Positions 10,146 to 21,029 are shown, numbered from the stretch's first letter. The stretch is 64,000 bases of DNA from Carposina sasakii (GCA_014607495.2 CP053175.1:1550001-1614000); one strand, 5' to 3'. Notes: a model not told the origin generated them from the letters alone. Program-made: numbers and translations.

Positions 10146-10910
10146 TATAAACTCTCCTCCCTTTTCTAGCCAGGTATGCCAACAAAGAACAAAAGGCTCG
10201 CAAGTATAAAGAAATGTTTAACTTTCCCGAACTTTCACCAAAAAACATCAAACTGCCTCTAGCTGTAACTTGTAAGTGACTTTACTAGGGACATCACACG
10301 TTGAATTCAAACATAGTACAAGAACGGTTGGACGTCTTCTTCAAACTGATACAAGTTAACCAACGAATATAATATACTTCATATGTTTATTTTCTATACA
10401 TATGTACACTTATTTACAAGGACAGGAAGGGTAGATAGTAGAAATTAATTACTTACGTATACATGGAAAATTGAACACACTGGGAACAAAGCCAGTTGGG
10501 CATGGGAAGAATTTTGGAAAGATCGTAAGTCCTCCTTTACCTATCGCATCCTCTCAATGACGTTTATTAGGGTTTGGTAATCAAAGTGTGAAAACAGGAC
10601 ACTGTCCGTCTGTCACCCCGATATAAATATTAATTAACCCAGCTATCTGCATCTTTACAATTAAAATTTTCACAGATAACAGCAAATACTAGAAACAGCG
10701 TGATAAAATATTTAAGGGCCCTGTGTAGGACCCACACAACAAAGGGCTTTCCGTCAATCGATAAGTTAGCAACTCTTCCATCTAGCCCCGTTATACTAGA
10801 CGTGGCTGACGGATCTCCTTCATGATCCAGCAGTTCTACCCCATTTAGGGAACCGCGTCGGTGTATAATATAATGTACTTGTTTTTCTCTCTCTTAAAAC
10901 TTATATTAAT
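10146..10910. other. unassigned sequence with a Rep-C remnant
   Basis: Mostly unrecognised. A short Rep-C 3' fragment is visible at about 10797-10855 (GTGGCTGACGGATCTCCTTC, CAGTTCTACCCCATTT). Confidence 0.45.
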
Positions 10911-11138
10911 TATACATACATATAATCACACCTTTATCCCTTACGGGGTAGGCAGAGCACCAAGGGTCGATAGAACCACATGGTGCCACTTCTGACCAAT
11001 TTTGAGGGTATAGTTGAGATGTACAAGTTCGGTTAGTAGTGACAGGTGGTCAGCCCATCGCCTACAAAACACCTAGACCCTCTTGTCCCTCTATCGACTT
11101 GTACAGTATGCCCGGGAAGAGAAGATATTAATTATACT
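10911..11138 (-). repeat. interspersed repeat Rep-B copy
   Basis: About 225 bp, repeated at 24945, 26068, 26846, 29513 and 42105. On its own plus strand it runs from CTTCTCTTCCCGGGCAT through GAGGGTCTTGGTGTTTTGT and CCACCTGTCACTACTAACC to CTGCCTACCCCGTAAGGGAT and AAAGGCGTGAT followed by (GTAT)n. The fixed 3' end with a simple repeat tail suggests a LINE-mobilised element. No tRNA boxes are seen. Confidence 0.75.
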
Positions 11139-11560
11139 ATCCTTCTTTCACTGCTCCAACATTGAAACTTCCCAGGAAACGAATTAGGTGTCCAGGAAAG
11201 TTTGCGCTTAACTAGATTGTATAGTTGCCTGGGATTCGCCTACAGTTTTATATACCAATAGGTAGATACGATTGTTAGAACCTCACTCTAAACTTAAATA
11301 GCGGACTCTGTTGCCAATTAAGGTCCTGCCTGATTGCTGATGTGGGACTGCATCTTCTCCCTCAGGCGATGAGCATGTAACTCGTCACTGGTTGTAATGA
11401 AGATACATAATTCATCAGAATTCGCAACTTCGCTCATTTATTTCGCAACACTTTTTTGCCTATTTATACTAGTACATTGACAGTAAAAAATATGTAAAAA
11501 CTGAAATTACCTAATATCATTACTACGCTTCGTTTGTTTGCATGACTCATAAGTAGATAG

Positions 11561-11899
11561 TAGGGATGTTGCGAATATTTGCATCCGCATATGCGGAACA
11601 TCCACATAGATTTTGACATCCGCATCCGCATCTGCATCCGTATAAATCGATGCGGAGCTAATGCGGATGCGGATGTGTAGCAGGTCGCGACAAGAAAGAA
11701 AGGGGAGGGCCCGGCGAGCGGCGCGTGTCGACCGCACGTGCTGATTGACCAATAGGAAAGCAATAATTTTGTTTTGGACTTCGGTGAATCGGTGACGGTG
11801 ACGCGACTCCCTATTGCTTTGTTGTGACAAACGCACGTTTGTTTTTTATACAGATCCGCATCCGCGGATGTGGAAAAAGGTGGATCCGCAACATCCCTA
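11561..11899. mobile_element. hAT-type non-autonomous element with exact 8-bp duplication
   Basis: 339 bp. The termini TAGGGATGTTGCG and CGCAACATCCCTA (the first base of the latter is part of a longer end that reads GGATCCGCAACATCCCTA) are inverted repeats. They are flanked by the perfect 8-bp direct repeat GTAGATAG (11553-11560 and 11900-11907), the size expected for hAT transposases. The interior has many GCATCCGCAT-type subterminal repeats and a GC-rich centre (11695-11740). Two overlapping minus-strand open frames inside are not convincing as genes. Confidence 0.9.
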
Positions 11900-11969
11900 G
11901 TAGATAGATAAGCAAACTAATCTACTAAAGTTTACAGGCGTTTATTTACTACACGATACATTAAATCCT

Positions 11970-12130
11970 GCGCTGATACGGGGCTTCGTTATAACATATC
12001 TCTTTCCGTGCATGTCGTTAGTGTCGACTATGGAACTCAGGGGCGTTCTCTCAGGCGATGCAACTTGTCACCGATCTTTTACATCTGCCCCGCTATGCAC
12101 AACGTGGCTATAGGCGAATTGTCACCCATC
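11970..12130 (+). repeat. Rep-C copy
   Basis: Matches Rep-C from GGGGCTTCG to CAACGTGGCTATAGG with many substitutions. It is followed directly by an RTE-tailed SINE in the opposite orientation. Confidence 0.65.
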
Positions 12131-12146
12131 TTGCTATCATACAAAA

Positions 12147-12412
12147 ACATCATCATCATCATCAGCCTATTGCAGTCCACTGCTGGACGTAGGCCTCCCC
12201 CAGGGCACGCCGCAAGACTACCATGGGGGATATTTGCCCATAGTCACCACGCTGGGCAGGCGGGTTGGTGACCGCAGTTTGTATTTTAGAGTATGTTGTT
12301 AACACGTGATGCGCTGTTGCCCACCTCCCGGAATCCCTTAATCGCCTCGTACGATACCCACGGGCAGACATGGGGTGGTACGAATTCTACTCTGCCAGCA
12401 CCACGCGGCAAT
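12147..12412 (-). mobile_element. RTE-tailed SINE-like element (R-SINE)
   Basis: About 265 bp. On its own strand it starts GCCGCGTGGTGCTGGCAGAG and ends GGGGGAGGCCTACGTCC, AGCAGTGGACTGCAATAGGC, TGATGATGATG. The last 60 bases are very like the tail of the RTE copies at 9415-9465 and 35950-36010, so it is probably copied by RTE machinery. Nine copies occur in the window. Confidence 0.8.
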
Positions 12413-13009
12413 TGAGATTATTCAAGTCACACTTCAATAACTTCTCGACAACCAATAAAATTTCAATTCGCAAGCTTAACCAAAATAATAATTTGTTGGT
12501 TGAATTTGAATTGAATCACGCGATGCTAAGAAGCATCTGACTGGTACTCGAGTGAATTTCATCAAAAGCTGCGCAGCCACTCTCAACATGAAACGTGACG
12601 AGTTCGCGTTATTAGTGGCTTTACAAGTACTAGGTATTAACTTTGTGAGCTATTTACGTTTCGTTTGATTGAAATCTTCAAACGAGAGACAACATAAATT
12701 CCTGAAAGGTTGAAAGGTAATGTAGTATTAAAACCCTTACTTCAGGTACTCTTAATAAATAAATAAAGCTCTCTACAAAATCTTAGACTCGAAATAACTT
12801 TATTTTTCCAATTATGGAGAATATCTTCAACAACTCAACTCAAGTCTACTTCTATATATTTTTTTATAGAATATCTTCCAGGTTCTTTTAATTGGTATTT
12901 TTATGTATTGTCGCTTAACATAATCCTTTTGTTACACCCTTGTACATATTTATATATTGCACATAAGAAATAGGTATTCAACCTTAACTAGGTATTCGTC
13001 CACGTTTAC
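12413..13009. other. unassigned intergenic sequence
   Basis: AT-rich with no open frame or repeat that I recognise. Confidence 0.45.
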
Positions 13010-13017
13010 CTCTAAAC

Positions 13018-13226
13018 CAGGGATTCCCGAACTTTTATTCCTCATAGACCCCTTTCAAAAGTTATCTGGTACTGGTGGACCCCCTGGAGGTGGGCCTGTA
13101 GGGGGCTACAGGCCCACATCACATAAAAATTAAATGTGATCCCTCATTTTTTCACGCCAACGTAGACCTCCATCGAGTCCCCTGTGGACCCCTGGGGGTC
13201 CACCTGGACCACTTTGGGAACCACTG
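13018..13226. mobile_element. hAT-type MITE with exact 8-bp duplication
   Basis: 209 bp with ends CAGGGATTCCCGAACTTTT and AAAGTGGTTCCCAACACC-like (actual right end TTGGGAACCACTG), the CAG..GGTTCCC-type terminus common in hAT elements. It is flanked by CTCTAAAC at 13010-13017 and 13227-13234. The interior is GC-rich with repeated GTGGACCCC words. Confidence 0.88.
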
Positions 13227-13234
13227 CTCTAAAC

Positions 13235-13854
13235 TCATGTTTAATCGGTATCCATCTATAGACGTAGAGATGAATAGACAAGACGGAGGCTTCCGATTAA
13301 TTTGCGGTCTGAATGTTCCAAGCTCATGTCCCAAATACACAAGTCTAGCTGCACAAGCTATGAAGCTAGTATTATTAAATAGCAAGGGGGAAAATGCTTT
13401 CGAGTAATGTAAAAGACGCCATGTTTGTTATTCAGGTTATAACAAATATGTTAGGTTTTTTGAACACGACAGTAGTGATAAAACAAAATTTCAACATCCA
13501 GCGAGGCAATGCGGCCAGCCTTTTGGCCGCGGTGACAGTGGTGGAGGAGTTGCACTATTTTATTTATAAATATATTCTAGATTTATGTTTTTTATTCTGC
13601 ATTATATCATCCACCCAACTGCGTAAATTTATCTCACAGTTATTTTCTCAAAAATTATACAAGTTCAATCTTATTAAAAATAACACAATCAAATGTAAGA
13701 AGCTCCAGCTCAAATAAAAACCTTCGATTCGAAGTAGGTACCTATTTTAAAACTTTAGCCTTAGTCTATGTAACAACTTTAAGAGTGATAGCGAAGATCG
13801 CAAATTTACAAAACCATTTCCTCCTAGGAAGCTTTCGCTGTTGCCCGCGACTTC
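13235..13854. other. unassigned sequence with an uncharacterised open frame
   Basis: A 107-codon ATG frame at 13394-13717 has hydrophobic stretches near residues 10-30 and 60-80 but no recognisable family, no nearby promoter motif and AT-rich, low-complexity C-terminal codons. I do not call it a gene. Confidence 0.4.
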
Positions 13855-14040
13855 GTCCGCGCGGTATTTAATTATCGCGCGGTGGTGCCACCTACCGCAA
13901 TAAAAAGTAGCCTATGTCCTTTATCTGGCTCTAGAGTATTTGTGTACCAAATTTCATTCAAATCGGTTCAGTAGTTTAGCCGTGAAAGACGGACAAACAA
14001 ACACACACACACACTTTCACATTTATAATATTAGTACAGA
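13855..14040 (-). mobile_element. Lep1-type Helitron copy, decayed
   Basis: The GC hairpin (CGCGACTTCGTCCGCGCGG) stands near the left side, then the usual AAAAAGTAGCCTATGT, CAAATCGGTTCAGTAGTTT and GACGGACAAAC words, and TTATAATATTAGTA at the 5' end. An (AC)n stretch at 13991-14012 lies inside. The terminal CTAG is lost. Confidence 0.7.
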
Positions 14041-14717
14041 TATTCCTTAAATTACATGATAGAGTCTAACCGCTTTTGATGTAAATGGTTCGATAACTTT
14101 GCGAACTTCGCTAACACTTTGTTAATTAACTAAGACCCCAGGACTATTACAAATATGTTATCTAGGTATTTCGTCAATTTCGTTCTGTAGATTACTGTTC
14201 TATGTTCAGAAATAAATACAGACTCCATTTATTAGCTACCGTGTTGACATTCCAATCTATATGGATATAAATTTGGGAACTGCAAATAAATCCTATTTAT
14301 ATGATAATAAGGCATATATCGACAGTGGATAGGGGAAAACGCCAAAGCGACACTATGGTGGAAAATGACAAACTATCACCGAACTGCATTTTCTGCATCG
14401 ATTGGTGTAACTTTTAGGAGCTTCAGTAGGACAGCTCTTTAGAACTGTGCTGAATTCATTTCTACAAAATTCTAAAAATGGCACTTGAGCATTTCTACCT
14501 TACTGCTGTTAATATGGAGTAACATGTATTTTGGTCGACGACGTTTCCTAGAACTTACGTAAATATGGGGTTTTAAGCTCTTCGCTGTATGTTAACTGGA
14601 ACTTACCTACAAAGAAAAATACGTTACATTAGAATACAATCATAATATTCCTCTCTGTTCCTTTATCTGTGTAACGGAAAAGATGGATTTTTATATTTTC
14701 ATTATTAAAACTGTCTT
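14041..14717. other. unassigned intergenic sequence
   Basis: No gene or recognised repeat. Confidence 0.4.
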
Positions 14718-14915
14718 GTGCTTATGCGGGGCTTCACTAGAATACATCAGCTGCATCTCTTTCCGTGGCATGTCGTAAGAGTCGACTAAGCAACTCTGGC
14801 ATTCTATCAGGCGATACTTGTCACTACTTGTAAGCTGTAATAAACGTAGCTGCGGTATCTCCTTTATGATCTTACAGTTCTGGCTACTCTTTAGAACACA
14901 ACCGTGTTTACATCT
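14718..14915 (+). repeat. Rep-C copy
   Basis: Nearly full-length member: GCGGGGCTTCACTAGAATAC, CATGTCGTAAGAGTCGACTA and a tail near ACACAACCGTG. Confidence 0.7.
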
Positions 14916-15573
14916 ATCATCAATACTGGGCACTTATTAAATAAACCACTAAAGCCATCATTAAAAATGATAAAAACCTAATCACGCAACTTATCGCGTC
15001 ATTAAATACATCAAATGCAAATGCGGTCAAAGATATTCCCCAATAATTCCAATAAATAAACCGACTGTCGATTGTGGGAACGAACTGATTTATTACTTCT
15101 TGCCACACTGCCGAGGGGAGATAAAAATGTTTCACGGCGAAAAGTGGGGGAAATGTTGCCTTATTTTTGCGAACGCCACAAATTGAATTCGTATTTACCC
15201 TAATGGCGAAATACGTCCAACTATTGGCGCCCTCGGTCGATATTAAATTCATATCATAACATGTACTCATATCATAACATGTAGTCACGATTTATGATAT
15301 TTAGATGAGCAACAGGTTTCAATATCATCTATTCCAGAACTACAAATAGTTTTCTGAAATGAGCGTAAATTTAAGGTAAAACAAGCTATGCAAACATAAC
15401 TATCATCATTATTTGCAAAAAAAAACACCTTTTATACACTCACAATAATATTTTTACAATAAAGAGGAGGGGCAATGTTCGCCTATTTACATAAAACCAT
15501 ATCTACAAAGTCACGATGACAAGTGCAAATTCGGGGACAGAAACACCTGGGTCCAAGTCCAACCTGCGGTAAA
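14916..15573. other. unassigned sequence with an uncharacterised open frame
   Basis: A 122-codon minus-strand frame (14920-15288) has a hydrophobic C-terminal third, but it starts in a duplicated ACATGTASTCAYATCATA-like stretch and matches no family I know. It is unlikely to be a gene. Confidence 0.35.
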
Positions 15574-15575
15574 TA

Positions 15576-16029
15576 CAGGGTGTGGGTGACAGCCAGGCAA
15601 ATACTGAAATGCTGAACAAGTGCCATTGTGTTAAGTTATACGACATCGCAGGAAATGTAATTTTTGATTTGATTAGTAATCTTTGCTCTCCGCGCCAATT
15701 GTATCGGGCGATCCTGTGACTAATTAAATGGGCTTATTGGTTATTGTGTGCAACATTGCTGTTTTTTAGATCACTTGTGACTCTCCATTAGGGTCGATCA
15801 TTGAACTTTTTTGAGGACATTTTTTAAAAATAATTTTTGGTTGAAATTTTATTTTTAAATCATTATCTAAGGCAAAATTAAACGAACTAAACTATTTTTT
15901 TCCCGAAAATATGAAAAAAATGTCGGAAAATTTTGGAATTTTCCTGCGAAAATTTTCAGTGTTTTCCGCATTAGAATCATGGTCTGAAGTCATGGTATCA
16001 ATATTTTCCTGGCTGTCACAAACATCCTG
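15576..16029 (+). mobile_element. MITE family M3, TA target duplication
   Basis: 454 bp. The left end CAGGGTGTGGGTGACAGCC and the inverted right end (reading CAGGATGTTTGTGACAGCC from the other strand) match at 16 of 19 bases, and similarity continues inwards (AGG-AAATA-TG). TA is on both sides. Its interior is unrelated to families M1 and M2, but the first seven bases are the same type. Confidence 0.8.
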
Positions 16030-16031
16030 TA

Positions 16032-16740
16032 TACCTATGATATGATAATGACTAGGCTAGAAACCCATAGTCAAAAATAGATCCTAAACTCTGAACCCCA
16101 CCACTTCAAACTTAACTTTTGGTCCATTATGTCAATTCGTTGTTTCTGGTACATAGGATAAGTCAATACCCTGGTTGTTCTATAAAAAAAAATCTGACGA
16201 ATTAACATAGAGCAGAGAACAATACAGTAGCATAACAATCCCTCATTGTGATATTACCGTGAGGTCAAACAATTAATATACAACTCTTCCGTAATTAAGA
16301 GTCACTAACTGATATCGCAGAGATAAAACTACATAACCTGAAAAGCTAAAAAGTTGCATGTAAGTTATTTAAAGAGGGTTGGGTTTAAGGAAGCGAGCAC
16401 TTAGAATAAGACTATCCGATGTTACCACGGGAACAGGAAAAAAATGTGGTTCAAGTGGACCTGTTTGTCTTGTCCCGTTTGACTTGTGTCGACAATAAAC
16501 CTGCCTTTATCCATAATCTCACAACTAATTCCACATTACACCAATCCAAGTTGACCCACTACAAGACATTATCTCCTCTGACCATTATTACTTACGCGTC
16601 TGACAAACCGGTTCACACATTAGCGAATATCACAAACCAAACAAAACACCGCGGTTGGATTACGAACTAATGGTACTGATCAATCATCCACCAAGTCCAC
16701 AAAGACACCAGCGCCATCCTCAGATGAAACGAACAATGGT
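16032..16740. other. 5' flank of SDR gene 1
   Basis: Contains an 83-codon ATG frame (16419-16670) with no recognisable family and no recognised repeat. It may hold regulatory DNA for the SDR gene, but I see no specific operator. Confidence 0.4.
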
Positions 16741-16747
16741 GCTGTGG

Positions 16748-16797
16748 TATAAAAACTAGCCTCCTTGACACTGGGAAAAGGCGCAGAGTATATCAGT
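16748..16797 (+). promoter_or_regulatory. candidate core promoter of SDR gene 1
   Basis: TATAAAAA at 16748-16755 and an arthropod-type initiator ATCAGT (TCAGT 16793-16797), 34 nt before the start codon. The 47-bp gap from TATA to the initiator A is longer than the usual 30, so only one of the two may be used. Similar ATCAGT words precede the other two SDR genes. Confidence 0.4.
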
Positions 16798-16828
16798 GGG
16801 TCGCCGACTGCCGTCCAGTGCGGTCACC

Positions 16829-17587
16829 ATGGACTTTACCAACAAAGTGGTTATAGTAACGGGCGCCAGTTCTGGCATCGGCGCGGCCGCAGCCAAGCTT
16901 TTCGCTGCACATGGCGCTCACTTAACCCTAATCGGAAGAAACGAAGCTAGACTGACCAGCGTTGCAAATGCCTGCGAACAGGAGAAGGGAAACAAACCGC
17001 TGCGGTTTTTACTGGATCTGACTAAAGATGGAAGCTGCGAGGATATCGTTAAGAAAACTGTTGAAACCTTTAACAGAATCGATGTTTTAGTCAACTGCGC
17101 GGGCACAGCAAAGATGACTTCGCTATTTGATAGGTCCTTGGAAGTTTTCGACGAGTTAGTTGCATTGAACTTGCGGGTGCCGTACAAGCTGACCCAGCTA
17201 TGTCTGCCGAACTTGAAGCAGACCAAAGGGAACGTCGTCAACGTGTTTGCAGCGCCAATCAGGACGCGACCAGGTTTCCTCCCGTTCGCAATGATCCGCG
17301 ACGCGTTGGAAACTTTTACGAAGTTTGGGGGATTGGAGTTGACAGCCGAGGGAGTGAGAATGAATGCCGTTCGTCCAGGTATAACGCGAACGAATATGCT
17401 GCGGAATTTCAATGTGGACGAAAGTTGTATGGACATCGCTTATAAAGAACTTGCTCAGATTGTGCCGAATGAAGTGATCATGGAACCGGACGAGATAGCC
17501 AAAATGATCATCTTTACCGCCAGTGAAGTGTGTCCGAATTTGAACTCTGCCAACATAATATTAGATGGTGCAGCGTCGATGGGCTAG
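16829..17587 (+). CDS. short-chain dehydrogenase/reductase paralogue 1, catalytic Tyr and Lys replaced
   Basis: 252 residues, the length of classical single-domain SDRs. The start is ATG 16829 in a strong context (CACCATGG); the open frame begins upstream, but only with a GTG. Rossmann motif TGASSGIG at 11-18, an Arg at 37 after the second strand that favours NADP(H), DLT at 63-65, NCAG at 89-92 and the structural/catalytic Asn114 are kept. The active site is not: the Tyr and Lys positions are Phe153 (TTC) and Arg157 (CGC), and the catalytic Ser position is Ala141. From family knowledge it should bind a dinucleotide but not catalyse ordinary oxidoreduction. A PG motif after the active site (RPGITRTN) is intact. 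No signal peptide or membrane helix, so cytosolic. The frame is intact, so this looks like a pseudoenzyme kept by selection, though that needs expression data. Confidence 0.9.
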   Translation: MDFTNKVVIVTGASSGIGAAAAKLFAAHGAHLTLIGRNEARLTSVANACEQEKGNKPLRFLLDLTKDGSCEDIVKKTVETFNRIDVLVNCAGTAKMTSLFDRSLEVFDELVALNLRVPYKLTQLCLPNLKQTKGNVVNVFAAPIRTRPGFLPFAMIRDALETFTKFGGLELTAEGVRMNAVRPGITRTNMLRNFNVDESCMDIAYKELAQIVPNEVIMEPDEIAKMIIFTASEVCPNLNSANIILDGAASMG

Positions 17588-17658
17588 CAAGAGACTAGAG
17601 CTTATTATTTGTGGTGTAAAAGTTTCTAGATTAATTCAAAACCAGATATGTACTACTA

Positions 17659-17664
17659 AATAAA
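17659..17664 (+). terminator. polyadenylation signal, SDR gene 1
   Basis: AATAAA 72 nt after the stop codon, the first canonical signal downstream. Confidence 0.5.
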
Positions 17665-18213
17665 TCAGAATTCAAAAATGAACGATATATAAAGAAAATC
17701 GATCGCACAATGATATTGAAAAAGTATTTTGAATATCGGTTTATACCTGAATTTGCACTTGTTAAATATTCGAATTATCATAGTATCAAAGTGTTTAAAA
17801 GTTTAAACTTTTGAGTTAATGCAGAAACGTAAAATTATAAATGAGAGCGCGAATAAAATTTTATTTGTGAAGAAATAATACAAATTATTGTGCTAGTGAT
17901 AAAATGAATGTGATACTTAATGTTACTCCTTATTTACAAAGTATATATTAAAATTAATGGACAATTTCCACTTATTTTTAAGAAAAAATTACCTAAATGT
18001 TATATTATTGTTTTGTAAGAGGAATTCTTTACTTCAAATTTGCTAATGATGTTCGCCCACTAGTGACTATCCCACACCCTCCACTCACCCTCGAATCTAA
18101 CGACTCGTGATAGCAATCACAGGCAACTACAGTCGCGATGAGAAACCAGCTACAGCGAAAACAATATCATTTACCCCAATGCGGCTAAGCAGAAGGAGGG
18201 TTATATTTTTTTA
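17665..18213. other. spacer with a Rep-E fragment
   Basis: AT-rich. A decayed copy of the repeat seen at 39285 and 42530 is visible at about 18051-18130 (TTCGCCCACTAGTG, CACACCCTCCACTCACCCTCG). Confidence 0.5.
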
Positions 18214-18215
18214 TA

Positions 18216-18475
18216 CAGGGTGTAACAAAAAGGGTATGTTAAGCGAAAATCTATGTAAATAGCCCACTGTACAGAACCTATCCACAAAATTTGAGACCCG
18301 AAATCACATGTTTATTTTTTCCGATAGTATGGAGAATTTTTAAATATCTCAGGAATTTTTATACAATCTTGAAAAATAAAAATGTGATTTTGAGTCTCAA
18401 ATTTTGGAAATAGGTTCTCTATAGTGGGCTATTTACATAGCTTTTCGCTTAACATACCCTTTCTGTTACACCCTG
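18216..18475. mobile_element. MITE family M2, long inverted ends, TA duplication
   Basis: 260 bp. It starts CAGGGTGTAACAAAAAGGG and ends CCCTTTCTGTTACACCCTG. The arms pair over about 85 bp each side (TATGTTAAGCGAAAA, TGTAAATAGCCCACT and GAACCTAT words mirrored). It is flanked by TA (18214-18215, 18476-18477). Other copies are at 21750-21957 and 30714-30940 (decayed), with a fragment near 40181. Confidence 0.85.
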
Positions 18476-18756
18476 TATATTATGCCTGTTATGTAAAACA
18501 ACGGATTCATATGTTCAGTGACCAAGTAGGTACTTATTAAATAGGTAATAATTTATCTGTTTGCATATTTTTTATGACGCATCTACCTACATAGTTACCA
18601 TAAGTAAACGTAGTCGGTGTAGAAACCTGTCAATTGATTGGTATTTCTAACTAATTATGTTATTATTGCATCAGACAAACAACTCCATTACCTACAAATT
18701 AATAGGCAATACCAACATCTACCTAATATTGTCTTCTTATTCATGATTATAATAGA

Positions 18757-18910
18757 GGCCGCTCACGGCTTCGTCCGATCGAATTTTGCAGGCCTGCGAT
18801 GCCGGGTCCCGTCCCTAGTTATACATATAAACCTTCTTCTTAAATCACTATATCTATATGAAAAAACGCATAAAAATCTGTTGCGTAGTTTTTAAGATCT
18901 AAGCATACAG
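18757..18910 (-). mobile_element. Helitron fragment (Hel-c family)
   Basis: Carries CTTCTTAAATCACTATAT, GTTGCGTAGTTTTTAAGATC and TAAGCATACAGAG, the body of the family seen at 46914 and 54857. The 3' hairpin is decayed (CACGGCTTCGTCCGATCG). Confidence 0.6.
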
Positions 18911-19373
18911 AGTCAAAGAACGTAGGTAAGACCTGGAGGGAAATAAAGTCAAGACCGAACGGGATGGCAGAGATCTCTGGAGGCCCTCTGCTGCCCCATC
19001 TAGATGACACAGGAACAACAACAACAGAGAGTATCAAGCAAAAACTTGAAGTACTCAAACATAACTCGACTAAAATCGGCAAATTTTTCACATAATGCAA
19101 AGAAACTTAACCCAAAACCCACACTGTACAAAAAACTAAATTGAGTCCACCAGCCGACTAATCTCAATGCAGAACCAGTTCCATCGTGGATGCATCGTTA
19201 GCGTCTCGAGGCAAACCGGTCGGCAAACATTAGAGCATACATAACAAAAACAACACGCTATCAACAAGTTGAAAAAAAAACATCAGTCTCGCCTCGCACT
19301 GAGTTCTCGGTCAAGGACAAACATACGGTCTATAAAAATGTCGTTAAGACTTCGATCGAAATACATGTATCAG
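18911..19373. other. unassigned intergenic sequence
   Basis: No recognised gene or repeat in the spacer between SDR genes 1 and 2. Confidence 0.4.
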
Positions 19374-19374
19374 C

Positions 19375-19618
19375 CGCGTGGTGTCGGCAGGGTAGGGTTT
19401 GTACCATCCCCTGCCTGCCCGTGGGTATCGTACGTGGCGATAAAGGGTTTCCGGGAGTTGGGCAGCAGCGCCTCTCGTGCTGACAACATAGTCCAAAATC
19501 TGACTGCGGTCAGCAATCCGCCTGCCCAGCGTGGTGACTATGGGCAAAAACCCCCCTATGGCAGTAGCCACGTGGCGTGCCCTACGTCCAGTAGTGGACT
19601 GCAATAGGCTGAAGATAA
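19375..19618 (+). mobile_element. R-SINE copy
   Basis: Full-length but diverged RTE-tailed SINE-like copy ending CAGTAGTGGACTGCAATAGG, CTGAAGATAAG. Confidence 0.75.
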
Positions 19619-19675
19619 GATGAGACATGCATAAACAAATTGTACTAAATACTTCAACTTTAAATATGGTTCCTG

Positions 19676-19890
19676 TAGTTATGCGGAGCTTCACTAGAAT
19701 ACATAAGCTGCATTTCTTTCCGTGCATGCCGTAAAAGTCGACTAACGAACTCAGGCGCGCTTTCTCATGCGATGAGCTAGCAACTTGTCACTGATCATTC
19801 ACATCTGTCTGCTATGCTAAACGTGGCAGTGGGATCTCCTTTAGGATCTTGCAGTTCTAGCTACCCCATTTCGAGGGCACAGCCGTGCGT
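19676..19890 (+). repeat. Rep-C copy
   Basis: Near full length, from GCGGAGCTTCACTAGAATAC to GGGCACAGCCGTGCGTG. Confidence 0.7.
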
Positions 19891-20027
19891 GTTATGTATT
19901 TATGGTCTTATCCACGTTAGCACGAGAAAATAAATGAAAAAACATTACGAAATTCATTATACAATTGTATTCAGATTATTGCACGCACATACATAGACAT
20001 AACAGACAATGATAACATTATCATATC

Positions 20028-20073
20028 TATAAACATTGGCAAAACAGCTGATAACAACCTACATCCTATCAGT
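20028..20073 (+). promoter_or_regulatory. candidate core promoter of SDR gene 2
   Basis: TATAAA at 20028-20033 and ATCAGT (TCAGT 20069-20073), 43 bp apart, in the same order as at SDR gene 1. The motif is followed by GTCGCC, as at gene 1. It would give a 5' leader of about 190 nt. Confidence 0.35.
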
Positions 20074-20261
20074 ATCCAAACAGTCGCCACGGCGTGAAGA
20101 CGTGTGTTAAACTCGAGTAAACAACTTATTATTCATCTAACCAAAGTTCATTATTTCACGAAACACGAAAACTTATCTTGAACAATAACATACAGAAAAC
20201 CGTTAAATAAACACAACAGTAATAGTAAGAAATTAAAAACTGTAAAGTACAAAGTGCAAAA

Positions 20262-21029
20262 ATGAATTTGGATTTCAAAAACAAAGTGGTAATAGTGACA
20301 GGTGCCAGTTCAGGTCTTGGAGCGGAGACTGCAAGACTGTTCGCTGAATACAACGCAAGACTAACCATCATAGGTCGAGATAAGCCAAGGCTAACCGCAG
20401 TTGCCGCCGAATGTGAACAGCTAAACGGACTAAAACCTCTCAGCCTACTTCTAGATCTAACCCATCAAGGCAGCTGCGAAGAGGTCATCAACAAAACTGT
20501 AGCTACATTTGGAAAAATAGATGTTTTAGTCAACTGTGCTGGGCAGTTATTAGCCGCATCCATCTACGATCAATCCATGGAAGTGTTCGACGCGATAATG
20601 TCGATCAACTTCCGCGTGCCATACCATCTGACCCAGCTGGCGATGCCGCATTTAAAACGCACAAAGGGCAACGTAATCAACATAAACTCTTCGCTAACCA
20701 AGCGGTACAAGCCGGGATTTCTGCCGTACGTCGTTTCGAAATGCGCACTCGAGAAGTTCACACAGCACGCCGCCCCGGAAATAGCGGCTGACGGTATAAG
20801 GATTAACTGTATAAGTCCGGGTACGATACGAACGAATATTTTGAACAATTTGAATCTGCAGCAGCATAATATAGATCAGGTTTTCAAGGAGCTAGCAAGA
20901 GATATGCCAACGGGAGTGCTTTTGGAGGCGAAGGAGGTGGCAACGCTGATCTGCTTGACGGCCAGCGAGAACTTCCCGAGTATGACAGGTGCACATCTGG
21001 TTATTGACGATGGTGCATGCATAACGTAA
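20262..21029 (+). CDS. short-chain dehydrogenase/reductase paralogue 2, complete active site
   Basis: 255 residues from ATG 20262 (AAAAATGA context). A classical SDR that would reduce or oxidise a carbonyl/alcohol with NAD(P)H; the substrate cannot be told from sequence. Motifs: TGASSGLG at 13-20, Arg39 after strand 2 (NADP preference), DLT 65-67, NCAG 91-94, Asn116, Ser143 (TCT), Tyr156 (TAC) and Lys160 (AAA) in the YxxxK arrangement, and SPGTIRTN after it. So all four catalytic residues are present. No signal peptide or C-terminal peroxisome signal (ends CIT), so cytosolic. It is the only complete enzyme of the three paralogues here and differs from them in the same positions that they share, suggesting that it resembles the ancestral form. 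Annotators would probably label it a 3-oxoacyl-[ACP] reductase FabG-like protein, but that name is only family-level. Confidence 0.94.
   Translation: MNLDFKNKVVIVTGASSGLGAETARLFAEYNARLTIIGRDKPRLTAVAAECEQLNGLKPLSLLLDLTHQGSCEEVINKTVATFGKIDVLVNCAGQLLAASIYDQSMEVFDAIMSINFRVPYHLTQLAMPHLKRTKGNVININSSLTKRYKPGFLPYVVSKCALEKFTQHAAPEIAADGIRINCISPGTIRTNILNNLNLQQHNIDQVFKELARDMPTGVLLEAKEVATLICLTASENFPSMTGAHLVIDDGACIT

Noticed and set aside
11464..11836. Two overlapping minus-strand open frames of about 100 codons
   Set aside because: They lie within the hAT-type MITE and owe their length to its GC-rich repeats.
13394..13717. 107-codon host gene
   Set aside because: ATG present, but no family, low-complexity end and no supporting signals.
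14920..15288. 122-codon membrane-protein gene on the minus strand
   Set aside because: Begins in a local duplication, no recognised domain, composition like the non-coding flanks.
16918..17436. 172-codon frame opposite SDR gene 1
   Set aside because: Shadow of the SDR coding strand; no features of its own.
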